NCBI GenBank assembly: GCA_016719605.1
Contig: JADJYW010000004.1
Location: forward strand, 186,001-250,000
Reading direction: 5' to 3'
Origin: Lewinellaceae bacterium
GTDB taxonomy: Bacteria; Bacteroidota; Bacteroidia; Chitinophagales; Saprospiraceae
DNA length: 64,000 nt
A program made the translations under genes and the position numbers. The notes beneath the pieces were generated by a model. That model had not been told where the DNA came from and made no database searches. It was given only the letters and a program-made list of their open reading frames with translations. Each line of letters begins with the position of its first letter. Position 1 is the first letter of the stretch. This document shows positions 15,477 to 23,661 of the stretch, piece by piece.

Positions 15477-17996
15477 ATGCGCCTTGCCATACTGTTTCTC
15501 CTAACGCTCCTCGCTTACATGCCAGCCGAAACCCAGACAACCGCCGCCCCCATCCGCCAAACGATCCGCACCTCATGGGAATTTCGCCAGGCACACACGG
15601 ACTCCTGGCGGCCCACCACCGTGCCCGTCAGCGTACACACTGCCCTGCTGCAAGCCGGCCAGATCGAAGACCCGTTCTATGGCGCCAATGAGGAAAAACT
15701 CCAGTGGATTGAGCGGGAAGACTGGGAATTTCAGTGCTCCTTCGATGTGGACGCCCAAACACTGGAGCGCAAACACATCGAACTGGTTTTTCGTGGGCTG
15801 GATACCTACGCGCACATTTTTCTCAACGACAGCCTCATCCTCGAAACGGACAATATGTTCCGAACCTGGAAGACCGATGTAAAAAAATACCTCAAACCCA
15901 CCGGTAACCGGCTGCACATTTACTTCGAAAGCCCGGTGAAAAAAGTAGAAACCGACTGGCAGGCCCTCGGCTACGAACTGCCCGGCGGCATCCGCACCAT
16001 GACCCGCAAAGCGCAGTTTCACTATGGCTGGGACTGGGGGCCGCGCTTCGCCGGATGCGGTATCCTGAAACTACCCGAACTACTTGCCTGGGACGACTTC
16101 CTGATCGAAGACGTGTTTGTCACCCCGCAGCGCATCAGCGAAAAAGAGGCCGTGCTCGTCGCCCGCTTCCGCTACCGCTCCGACATCGAGGGCAAGATTG
16201 ACATCTCGGTCAAGGAGTCCAAACGTAAGTCGCTCGAAAACCGGATTGTTCTGGTTGGTACCCACGAAGATTCGGTGACGTACACCGTCGAAAACCCGCG
16301 CCTCTGGTGGTGCGCCGGCATGGGGGAGCCAAACCTCTACGATTTTATCATAGATTTCAAAAGCGGGTATCGTTTGCTCGACCGCAAGGAGGTGCGCATG
16401 GGTATCCGAACGGTGGAACTCGTCAACGAGCCGGATGCCGACGGCAAGTCGTTTTATTTCAAACTCAACGGCAAACCCGTTTTCGCCAAAGGCGCCAACT
16501 ACATCCCGCAGGATATTTTTCAGGATCGCGTGTCGCCCGCACAATACAAGCGCCTGCTCGATGACGCCGTGTCGGCCAACATGAATATGCTGCGCGTTTG
16601 GGGGGGCGGCATCTACGAGGACGACCTGTTTTACCAACTCTGCGACGCCCGCGGCATGCTCGTCTGGCAAGATTTTATGTACGCCTGCGCCATGTACCCC
16701 GGCAACGGACAGTTTTTGAAAAATGCCGCCGCCGAGGCCTACGAACAGATCGAACGCCTGCGCCAACACCCCAGCATAGCCCTCTGGTGCGGCAACAATG
16801 AAAACAACGAGGCCTGGCACCACTGGGGCTGGCAAATGCAGTTCAACGAAGCCCAGCGCAAACAAATCTGGCGGGATTACCAAATCCTGTTCAACGACGT
16901 ATTGCCGACGTATGTGGCCAACTACAGCGGCGAGGTGCCCTACTGGGAAAGTTCGCCCAAGTACGGACGCGGCAACCCCAAATCCACCAAAGAAGGTGAT
17001 GCCCACTACTGGGGCGTGTGGCACGACGAGGAGCCTTTCGACATGTTCAACAAAAAAGTGCCCCGCTTCATGAGCGAGTACGGCTTCCAGTCTTTCCCCG
17101 ATTGGGCCACCATCGAGTCGTTCACCAAACCCGAAGAACGCGTGCTCGACAGCAAGGTCATGCTCACCCACCAGAAGCACCCGCGCGGCAATGCCCTCAT
17201 CGCCGAGTACCTCAAACGGGACTTCCGCGTACCGCAAAATTTCGAGGACTTTGTGTACGTCAGCCAACTCCTCCAGGCCGAGGGCATGCGTACCGGCATC
17301 GAGGCACACCGCCGCAACAAACCCTACTGCATGGGCACGCTCTACTGGCAACTCAACGACGTGTGGCCCGTGGCCTCCTGGTCGAGCATTGACTACCTCG
17401 GCCGCTGGAAAGCCATGCACTACTATGTGCGCGACGTGTATCGCCCGGTGGTGGCATTGCCCATAGTGGAAGACGGTATTTTGAAAGTTTACGCCTCCTC
17501 CGATTTGCCCGCAGACACCACCGTCAACGTACACATCCGCGCCTTTTCGCTCGAAGGAAAAAAACTGAGCGAAGTGGTGGAACTGGATGTGACCGTGCGG
17601 CCCGACTCCGCCCGCATGGTGTGGCAGGGGTACCTGAAAACCGTGCTCGACCGCCACAAAGAGGACGACGCCGTAGTGGAAATCGTTTTCAAAAACACCG
17701 ACAGCGCCGTACTGCATCGTCGCTTGTTTTATCTCGTGCCGCCCAAAAAACTCCTGCTGCCCCGCACCGATGTGCGCCTCCAGGTGAATCAGGTGACCGA
17801 CGGCTACGAAATCGTGCTGCACAGTGCCCGGTTGGCTAAAAATGTTTACCTCCGCACCGGAACAGCCGGGCGTTTCAGCGACAATTATTTTGACTTGCTG
17901 CCGGGCGAACGCCACACCGTGTTGTTCAAAACCGACCAGATTCTGGACGATCCGAAGGAAGCATTTTCGGTGAAGCATTTGCAATCAACCTACTAA
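15477..17996 (+). CDS. Glycoside hydrolase family 2 beta-mannosidase, secreted
   Basis: The 839-residue enzyme begins with a signal peptide (MRLAILFLLTLLAYMPAETQ). It has the GH2 order: N-terminal sugar-binding domain, immunoglobulin-like domain, TIM barrel and C-terminal beta domains. The acid/base is Glu442 in WCGNNENNE. The nucleophile is Glu534 in SEYGFQSFP, the form typical of beta-mannosidases of mannan and N-glycan breakdown. The WGGGIYEDD and NGKPVFAKGANYIP blocks also match that subfamily. The protein is probably periplasmic and acts on mannosides released from glycans. The downstream GT39 gene starts after 3 bp on the same strand and is likely cotranscribed. Confidence 0.93.
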   Translation: MRLAILFLLTLLAYMPAETQTTAAPIRQTIRTSWEFRQAHTDSWRPTTVPVSVHTALLQAGQIEDPFYGANEEKLQWIEREDWEFQCSFDVDAQTLERKHIELVFRGLDTYAHIFLNDSLILETDNMFRTWKTDVKKYLKPTGNRLHIYFESPVKKVETDWQALGYELPGGIRTMTRKAQFHYGWDWGPRFAGCGILKLPELLAWDDFLIEDVFVTPQRISEKEAVLVARFRYRSDIEGKIDISVKESKRKSLENRIVLVGTHEDSVTYTVENPRLWWCAGMGEPNLYDFIIDFKSGYRLLDRKEVRMGIRTVELVNEPDADGKSFYFKLNGKPVFAKGANYIPQDIFQDRVSPAQYKRLLDDAVSANMNMLRVWGGGIYEDDLFYQLCDARGMLVWQDFMYACAMYPGNGQFLKNAAAEAYEQIERLRQHPSIALWCGNNENNEAWHHWGWQMQFNEAQRKQIWRDYQILFNDVLPTYVANYSGEVPYWESSPKYGRGNPKSTKEGDAHYWGVWHDEEPFDMFNKKVPRFMSEYGFQSFPDWATIESFTKPEERVLDSKVMLTHQKHPRGNALIAEYLKRDFRVPQNFEDFVYVSQLLQAEGMRTGIEAHRRNKPYCMGTLYWQLNDVWPVASWSSIDYLGRWKAMHYYVRDVYRPVVALPIVEDGILKVYASSDLPADTTVNVHIRAFSLEGKKLSEVVELDVTVRPDSARMVWQGYLKTVLDRHKEDDAVVEIVFKNTDSAVLHRRLFYLVPPKKLLLPRTDVRLQVNQVTDGYEIVLHSARLAKNVYLRTGTAGRFSDNYFDLLPGERHTVLFKTDQILDDPKEAFSVKHLQSTY

Positions 17997-17999
17997 CCG

Positions 18000-19715
18000 A
18001 TGACGCGTGCGTTTGCAAATCTGGCCCGCAACCCGTGGGTATGGCTCGGCTTTGGCTTGCTCGCCGTGTACCTGCGCGGCCTTTTTCTCGATGTCATGGA
18101 TGTGGATGCCGCGCAGTATGCCTCCATTTCCATGGAAATGTTGCAAAACGGAAACTGGCTGCAGGTGCAGCACCGCCATGCCGATTATCTGGACAAACCG
18201 CCGCTGCTGTTTTGGAGCTCGGCGCTGTCCTTCGCCCTGTTTGGGCTGCACAACTGGGCCTACAAACTGCCCTCTTTGCTCGGCGCTGCAGCCGGGGTGT
18301 ACGCAACCTACCGTTTTTGCCTGCTTTTTTATTCCAAAACAACGGCTCGCCACGCGGCATTTATCCTCACTGCCTGCACCGGCGTGCTGCTGCTTGGCAA
18401 CGATGTGCGCACCGACACCCTGCTTCTGGGCATGACAGCCTGCGCAGTCTGGCAGTTGGCCGTGTTTTTCGGTACGGACCGGCCGTCGCTCGCTTGTGCG
18501 TTGGGGGCGGGGCTTTTCACGGGGTTGGCTATGCTGGCCAAAGGCCCCATCGGCCTCATCGTGCCGGCGTTTGCCGTGGGCACGCACCTGCTGCTTCGGC
18601 GCGACTGGCGCCGGCTGGCGGACTGGCGCTGGCTGGTCGGGCTGGTTGCCGTAGCGGTGGTGCTGGCGCCGATGTGCGTGGGGTTGTACCAACAATTTGA
18701 CCTGCATCCGGAGAAAACTGTGAACGGACGGACGGGTGTGTCGGGTCTGTATTTTTACTTTTGGGAACAGAGTTTCGGGCGCATCACCGGAGAAAATGTC
18801 TGGAAAAACGATACCTCGCCGCTCTATTTTCTGCACGTCTATTTGTGGGCTTTTTTGCCGTGGCCGATACTGCTGGCCGGGGCTTTGTGGCGGCGGTTTG
18901 GCGCATTGTTTCAGCAAAAATTTCGCCTTCCGGCAGGCGACGAAGCATTTTCTATCGGGGCGTTTGTGCTGACTTTTGTTGCGCTTTCGCTGTCCCGGTA
19001 CAAACTCCCGCACTACATTTTCGTCACCCTGCCCTGGGCGGCGGTGCTGACGGCGCGGTGGCTGGGGCAAGTGCTGGATAGCGTGGCTGCTACGAGCGTT
19101 GCCCCAGAGGCAGCCGCGCGGTTTGCCCGATATTCCACCTGTATTGTGCTCGTTGTGCTCGCCGCGACATCTGCCCTGTTGCTTGGGTTTGTTTTTCCCA
19201 CAGCCAATATCCTGAAATGGGGCATTGGGCTTGGGCTGTTCGGCGCAGCAGCAGCAGTTTTTTGGCGAAATTCGGCGGCGGACGCGCTGGTGCAGAGCGG
19301 GGTGCTTGCCCTGCTCGGTGCGGCGTTTGTGCTGAATTTTCATTTTTACCCCAACCTGCTGCCACACCAGAGTACGGCTGCCGTGCCGCGGTATGCCCGG
19401 CAAAACGGCATTCCGGCGGATAAAATGGCTTTTTTCAACCGGCACGGCCACGCACTGGATTTTTATGCGGGCTACATCCTGAAAAGTATGGAAACGCCCG
19501 GGCAGGTACGCCGGGCGGCGGCGGATTCCGGGGCATTTTGGCTGTACACCGACGCGCCCGGGCGTGCCGAACTGGACAGCGCCGCCGTGCGCTACACCCC
19601 GGCAGCCACCTTCCAGCATTTTCAGGTGGCCCTGCTCAAACCCGCTTTCCTGAACCCGGCCCAACGCGCCGAAAGCTTGCAGCAGGTATATTTGCTAAAA
19701 ATTGAGGAGCAGTAA
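18000..19715 (+). CDS. GT39/ArnT-like glycosyltransferase, integral membrane
   Basis: The 571-residue polytopic protein has an N-terminal Asp-containing loop (LDVMDVDAAQYASIS, about 30-45), the acidic site of GT-C enzymes that use polyprenyl-phosphate sugars. A DKPPLLFW segment, typical of ArnT/PMT relatives, follows. About ten or more hydrophobic segments lie between, and a soluble C-terminal region of about 120 residues closes the protein. Such enzymes transfer a sugar from a lipid carrier onto lipid A or protein at the periplasmic face. It follows the beta-mannosidase with only 3 bp between, so cotranscription is likely, but a shared pathway is not shown. Confidence 0.85.
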   Translation: MTRAFANLARNPWVWLGFGLLAVYLRGLFLDVMDVDAAQYASISMEMLQNGNWLQVQHRHADYLDKPPLLFWSSALSFALFGLHNWAYKLPSLLGAAAGVYATYRFCLLFYSKTTARHAAFILTACTGVLLLGNDVRTDTLLLGMTACAVWQLAVFFGTDRPSLACALGAGLFTGLAMLAKGPIGLIVPAFAVGTHLLLRRDWRRLADWRWLVGLVAVAVVLAPMCVGLYQQFDLHPEKTVNGRTGVSGLYFYFWEQSFGRITGENVWKNDTSPLYFLHVYLWAFLPWPILLAGALWRRFGALFQQKFRLPAGDEAFSIGAFVLTFVALSLSRYKLPHYIFVTLPWAAVLTARWLGQVLDSVAATSVAPEAAARFARYSTCIVLVVLAATSALLLGFVFPTANILKWGIGLGLFGAAAAVFWRNSAADALVQSGVLALLGAAFVLNFHFYPNLLPHQSTAAVPRYARQNGIPADKMAFFNRHGHALDFYAGYILKSMETPGQVRRAAADSGAFWLYTDAPGRAELDSAAVRYTPAATFQHFQVALLKPAFLNPAQRAESLQQVYLLKIEEQ

Positions 19716-19807
19716 TTTTCAAAAACCTCGATATTTCAACATCTTCGCGCACCCAATCCGGTTCGTCACCGATCGAATATTTCCGCACCAACAAAACAAC
19801 CTGCACC

Positions 19808-21460
19808 ATGACTGAAAAACTATGGCTCAAAAACTACCCCAAGGGCGTTCCGGCCAACATTGACCCCGAAGCCTATCCGCGCCTGACCGACATGCTGGAC
19901 GAGTGCCTGAAAAGATACCGCGACTTGCCGGCATTCATTTTTATGGGGAAAGCGCTCACGTTCGGCGAACTGGATCGGCTGAGCACCAATTTTGCGGCCT
20001 ACCTCCATTCCCGCGGTCTGGAACCCGGCGACCGTATTGCGCTGATGATGCCCAACATGCTCCAGTACCCCATCGCCCTGTTTGGCGCCCTGCGTGCCGG
20101 GCTGATTGTTGTGAATACTAACCCGCTTTATACCCCGCGCGAGATGCGCCACCAGTTTGTGGACTCCGGCGCAAAGGCCATCGTGATTGCCGAAAACTTT
20201 GCCGCCAACCTGGAGCAAATTATCGGAGAAACCCAAATCAAAACGGTCATCCTCGCCAGCATCGGCGAAATGCTCGGCCTCAAGGGTGTGCTCGTGAACT
20301 TCGTGGTGCGGCACGTTAAAAAAATGGTGCCCAAGTACAACCTGGCCAACACCGTATGTTTCACGGACTGCTTGCGGCAGGGCCAAAAATTCACGATCAA
20401 ACCCTTCGAGTCCGGCCCCGACGATACGATCATCCTGCAATACACCGGCGGCACTACGGGTGTGTCCAAGGGCGCCATGCTCACCAACCGCAATCTGGTG
20501 GCCAATATGCAGCAGATTCGCGCCTGGCTCACGCCCGTACTGCCCGAGGGCAAGGTAGTGGCCCTGTGCCCGCTGCCGCTGTATCATATTTTTGCGTTTA
20601 CGGTCAACTGCCTCGCATTCATGTCCGTGGGTGGGCGCAATGTGCTCATCGTCAATGCCCGCGATATCCCGGCGCTCATCAAGGAGTGGCGTACCCACAA
20701 GCCGAATATCTTCACCGGTGTCAATACGCTGTTCAACGCCTTGCTCAACCACCCCGATTTTGCTTCGCTGGACTTCAGCAACCTGCGGGCGGCAGTGGGC
20801 GGCGGCATGGCCGTGCAGCGTGCCGTGGCCGAACGCTGGCAAAAAACGACCGGCTGCCAACTCACGGAGGGTTACGGCCTCACCGAGTCCAGCCCCGTGC
20901 TCAGCGTCAATCCCGTAGACGAAAACAACCGCCTCGGCACCATCGGCATGCCCGTGCCCTCCACGGATATGCGCATCCTGAACAGCCAGGGACAAATCGG
21001 CGAGCTCCGCGAAACCGGTGAAATACAGGCCAAAGGCCCGCAAATTATGAAAGGCTACTGGCAACGCCCGGAGGCCACTGCCGAGGTGATTCAGGATGGG
21101 TGGCTCAGCACCGGCGACATCGGCTACATGACCGAAGACGGTTATTTCCTGATTGTAGATCGCAAAAAGGACATGATCCTCGTATCCGGTTTCAACGTGT
21201 ACCCCAACGAGGTCGAGGATGTGATAGCCACGCACCCAAAGGTTATGGAAGTGGCGGTTGTCGGAGTGTCCGACGAGAAATCCGGCGAAGTGGTCAAGGC
21301 ATTTATCGTCAAAAAAGACCAGAGCCTCACTGCCGAGGAAATGACAACCTACTGCCGCACACAAATGACCGGCTACAAGGTGCCTCGATACATCGAATTC
21401 CGCCAGGAACTGCCCAAAACCAATGTCGGGAAAATCCTGCGTCGCGCCCTGCGAGACTAA
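19808..21460 (+). CDS. fadD: Long-chain fatty-acid-CoA ligase (FadD-type)
   Basis: The enzyme activates long-chain fatty acids through an acyl-adenylate to acyl-CoA, feeding beta-oxidation and lipid synthesis at the inner membrane. The AMP-binding P-loop YTGGTTGVSKGA begins at residue 212. The second motif, GYGLTESSP, and the C-terminal DRKKDMILVSGFNVYPNEVE hinge are intact. The last motif, PKTNVGKILRRALRD, carries the catalytic Lys. At 550 residues the length is normal. The gene starts 92 bp after the GT39 gene. The stop is followed by a facing heptamer repeat that may act as a terminator. Confidence 0.94.
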   Translation: MTEKLWLKNYPKGVPANIDPEAYPRLTDMLDECLKRYRDLPAFIFMGKALTFGELDRLSTNFAAYLHSRGLEPGDRIALMMPNMLQYPIALFGALRAGLIVVNTNPLYTPREMRHQFVDSGAKAIVIAENFAANLEQIIGETQIKTVILASIGEMLGLKGVLVNFVVRHVKKMVPKYNLANTVCFTDCLRQGQKFTIKPFESGPDDTIILQYTGGTTGVSKGAMLTNRNLVANMQQIRAWLTPVLPEGKVVALCPLPLYHIFAFTVNCLAFMSVGGRNVLIVNARDIPALIKEWRTHKPNIFTGVNTLFNALLNHPDFASLDFSNLRAAVGGGMAVQRAVAERWQKTTGCQLTEGYGLTESSPVLSVNPVDENNRLGTIGMPVPSTDMRILNSQGQIGELRETGEIQAKGPQIMKGYWQRPEATAEVIQDGWLSTGDIGYMTEDGYFLIVDRKKDMILVSGFNVYPNEVEDVIATHPKVMEVAVVGVSDEKSGEVVKAFIVKKDQSLTAEEMTTYCRTQMTGYKVPRYIEFRQELPKTNVGKILRRALRD

Positions 21461-21538
21461 CAGTTTTGAGTTTTGAGTTGGGAGTTTTGAGTTTTGAGCA
21501 TGACCAACTCAAAACTCCAAACTCAAAACTCAAAACTG
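21461..21538. repeat. Facing heptanucleotide repeat (AGTTTTG / CAAAACT) between convergent genes
   Basis: The left arm has five GAGTTTT-type units, the right arm five ACTCAAA-type units, with a 7-nt spacer. The arms can pair over about 33 bp with few mismatches. It lies exactly between the stop codons of fadD and the small membrane-protein gene. Confidence 0.88.
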
Positions 21539-22009
21539 CTAAACCGTTCCCCGGTTTCGAGTTCGCCAGATGGAGAGCATGAGCCGTACGGCAAACACCG
21601 GCGCCGCGATGAAGCTGCCTACGCCGAAAAACAGCATTTCTGTCCAGATATACGATTCGATGGCCTTTTTGTCTGCCAGAGGCAGGTGCCCGGTGAGTGT
21701 TTCCCAGGTATTCTCTTCGATATAGACCATGAACCCGTTCACGGCTTCGATCAGGAGAAAGGTGAGGGGAAACATGAGCAGGATCAGGGCGACTTTCACC
21801 TCTTGCCGGCGGGCAAGGAAGGTATGTTTCAGCAAAAAAATATAACGCGTGAAGGTGATCACCACCACCACGAAAGCGATGTTCCAGCCTTGGAAAGGCC
21901 AGACATGCATGGCTTTGTGAATAGGGAAAAGCACGACCCAGACCGCCAGGGCTGTCAGTACCCACCAGATCAGTTCCAGCCAGAGCGTAAGGGATTGTTG
22001 TTTGTTCAT
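21539..22009 (-). CDS. Small integral membrane protein of unknown function
   Basis: The 156-residue protein has about four hydrophobic segments (one near 10-30 with ELIWWVLTALAVWVVLF, then two in the middle and one at the end near FFGVGSFIAAPVFAV). A charged loop (MVYIEENTWETLTGHL) lies between the third and fourth. No signature of a named family is visible. The start at MNKQQSLT is chosen because the upstream in-frame codons are made of 8-nt repeats (22014-22078). Its promoter must lie in or beyond that tract. Confidence 0.65.
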   Translation of the reverse strand: MNKQQSLTLWLELIWWVLTALAVWVVLFPIHKAMHVWPFQGWNIAFVVVVITFTRYIFLLKHTFLARRQEVKVALILLMFPLTFLLIEAVNGFMVYIEENTWETLTGHLPLADKKAIESYIWTEMLFFGVGSFIAAPVFAVRLMLSIWRTRNRGTV

Positions 22010-22013
22010 AATT

Positions 22014-22078
22014 TGTGTTTGGGTGTTTGGGTGTTTGGGTGTTTGGGTTACAGAGACACTGAAACACCCAAACACTAA
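22014..22078. repeat. GTGTTTGG octanucleotide repeat with inverted partner
   Basis: Four units of GTGTTTGG in a row face an AACACCCAAACAC arm across a short spacer containing ACAGAGACACTG. The tract lies between the symporter stop (22085) and the membrane-protein start (22009). Confidence 0.85.
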
Positions 22079-22084
22079 AAAATC

Positions 22085-23530
22085 TCAAACACTTTTCCTG
22101 GAAAAAAATACTGAACCTGCCACCATCGCCACCATACTTGCCCCGAGCCCGTAGAGCATGGGTGGTATCTGGGCCAGTGTTTGGATTATTGTTGCAGTTT
22201 CGCCTTCGGCAGGTTGGGGTATTGTTTCCGTCCACATCAGCGCCGCGAGCCAGGCCACAAAACCTGTGATCATGGATGCAATAGCGCCCTGTGCGGTGGA
22301 TTGTTTCCAGTACAGACCGGCGATAAGTGGCGTAAACAAGGAAACAAGGCTAAAGGCCGAGGATTCGCCTACTAATTCGTAAATATTATCGCGCGAGAGC
22401 GCCATGCCGCCGGTCACCACCGCTACACCCACTACCGACAACCGCATGATGCGCAGGAGTTGCACATCTGATACGTTGCGGTACAGCGGTTTCACCAGGT
22501 TTTCCCCGATGACCGTGGCCGGCGCCAGCATAGCGCCCGCGCAGGTGCTGAGGATAGCCGACAGCAATGCCCCGAAAAACAGAATCTGAATACCAAGGCC
22601 ACTGTGCTGGAGCACGAGGTGCGGAATCATCATTTGGGCGTCGCCGCCCTCCAGCAGTTCGGGGTACAACATGCGCCCGCAGTAGCCGATGATGAGCGGC
22701 AAAGCCGCCACGCTCAGGTACATGACCGACGACGTGTAGCAGGCGTTCACAGAGCCGCGTTCGGAACGGGCGGCCATCACGCGCTGAAATACGTCTTGCT
22801 GCGGGATACTGCCCAGCCCGATAGTCATCCATGCGGCGAACCAGTGGATCACGTTGATCGGTTCGGCTTTCGGGAAAAACTGAAAAAAATCGGGCGGCGC
22901 TGCTTCGAACATTTTCCCGAAACCGCCTACCTGCAGCACCAAATCGGCAGCCAAAGCGCTCAGGCCGACAATTATGGCAATGGTTTGTATAAAATCTGTG
23001 ATTGTAACCGACCACATGCCGCCGATGTAGGTGTACGCCAGCACCAGTCCGGTGCAGATCAGCACACCGTACGTTTTGTCGAGTCCGCACACCGCTTGCA
23101 GGATGATCGCCAGCGCAATCAGTTGTGCCGCGATCCAACTGAAATACGACGGCACCATGAATACTGCTGAAACGACCTCCGTGGCCCGGCTGTAGCGTAT
23201 CCGGAAAAAATCGCTGAAGGTGAACAGGTTGAGTTTGTACAGTGGGCGCGCGATGAGCAGGCCCGACAGAAACAAACACAGCGCTGCCCCGAATGGGTCT
23301 TCGATAACCCCCAGTACGCCATGTTCGATAAATTCCGATGAGGCGCCCAGCACCGTTTCGGAGCCGAACCAGGTAGCAAACAGCGCACAGGCTGCCACGA
23401 TCATCGGCAGGTTTTTGCCCGCCACCACGAAGTCGGCTGTAGTTTTTACCCGACGCCCCGCCCACCAGCCTACGGCAAGGGTGCCGAGCAGGTAGAGGCC
23501 GATGAAAAGGAGGAGGGTTGGATTTTGCAT
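22085..23530 (-). CDS. Sodium:solute symporter (SSS/SLC5 family)
   Basis: The 481-residue protein has 13 or so hydrophobic segments in the LeuT-fold order of the SSS family. The first contains LLLFIGLYLLGTLAVGWW. The family motif region reads KTTADFVVAGKNLP and FATWFGSETVLGASSEF. The next region is YTYIGGMWSVTITDFIQ, matching the core Na+/substrate helices. It probably imports an organic solute with sodium; the substrate cannot be named. The start is placed at 23530 because the residues further upstream are encoded by a nested palindromic element (23568-23651). Confidence 0.9.
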   Translation of the reverse strand: MQNPTLLLFIGLYLLGTLAVGWWAGRRVKTTADFVVAGKNLPMIVAACALFATWFGSETVLGASSEFIEHGVLGVIEDPFGAALCLFLSGLLIARPLYKLNLFTFSDFFRIRYSRATEVVSAVFMVPSYFSWIAAQLIALAIILQAVCGLDKTYGVLICTGLVLAYTYIGGMWSVTITDFIQTIAIIVGLSALAADLVLQVGGFGKMFEAAPPDFFQFFPKAEPINVIHWFAAWMTIGLGSIPQQDVFQRVMAARSERGSVNACYTSSVMYLSVAALPLIIGYCGRMLYPELLEGGDAQMMIPHLVLQHSGLGIQILFFGALLSAILSTCAGAMLAPATVIGENLVKPLYRNVSDVQLLRIMRLSVVGVAVVTGGMALSRDNIYELVGESSAFSLVSLFTPLIAGLYWKQSTAQGAIASMITGFVAWLAALMWTETIPQPAEGETATIIQTLAQIPPMLYGLGASMVAMVAGSVFFSRKSV

Positions 23531-23567
23531 CTGCTTGGGCAAGCCCGGATATAGGTTTCGGTTCACA

Positions 23568-23651
23568 CTACTGGACATTTTTGGAACGAGACCTTCCAGG
23601 TTTGACAAACCTGGAAGGTCTTGATGCCGAGAAAACAAAAATGTCCAGTAG
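23568..23651. mobile_element. Nested palindrome, MITE-like, with CTACTGGACATTTTT arms
   Basis: Outer arms CTACTGGACATTTTT (23568-23582) and its complement (23637-23651) enclose a second perfect palindrome, GACCTTCCAGGTTT, with its complement (23590-23603 and 23607-23620). The outer arms recur at 43714-43839 around a different inner palindrome. It lies between the symporter start and the stop of the sigma-54 activator gene. Confidence 0.75.
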
Positions 23652-23661
23652 TTTGGTTCGG

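Noticed and set aside
16080..17984. 634-codon reverse-strand frame
   Set aside because: It lies opposite the GH2 gene and shows no protein-like signature.
17985..19664. 559-codon reverse-strand frame
   Set aside because: It lies opposite the GT39 membrane protein gene and is an Arg/Gln-rich antisense artefact.
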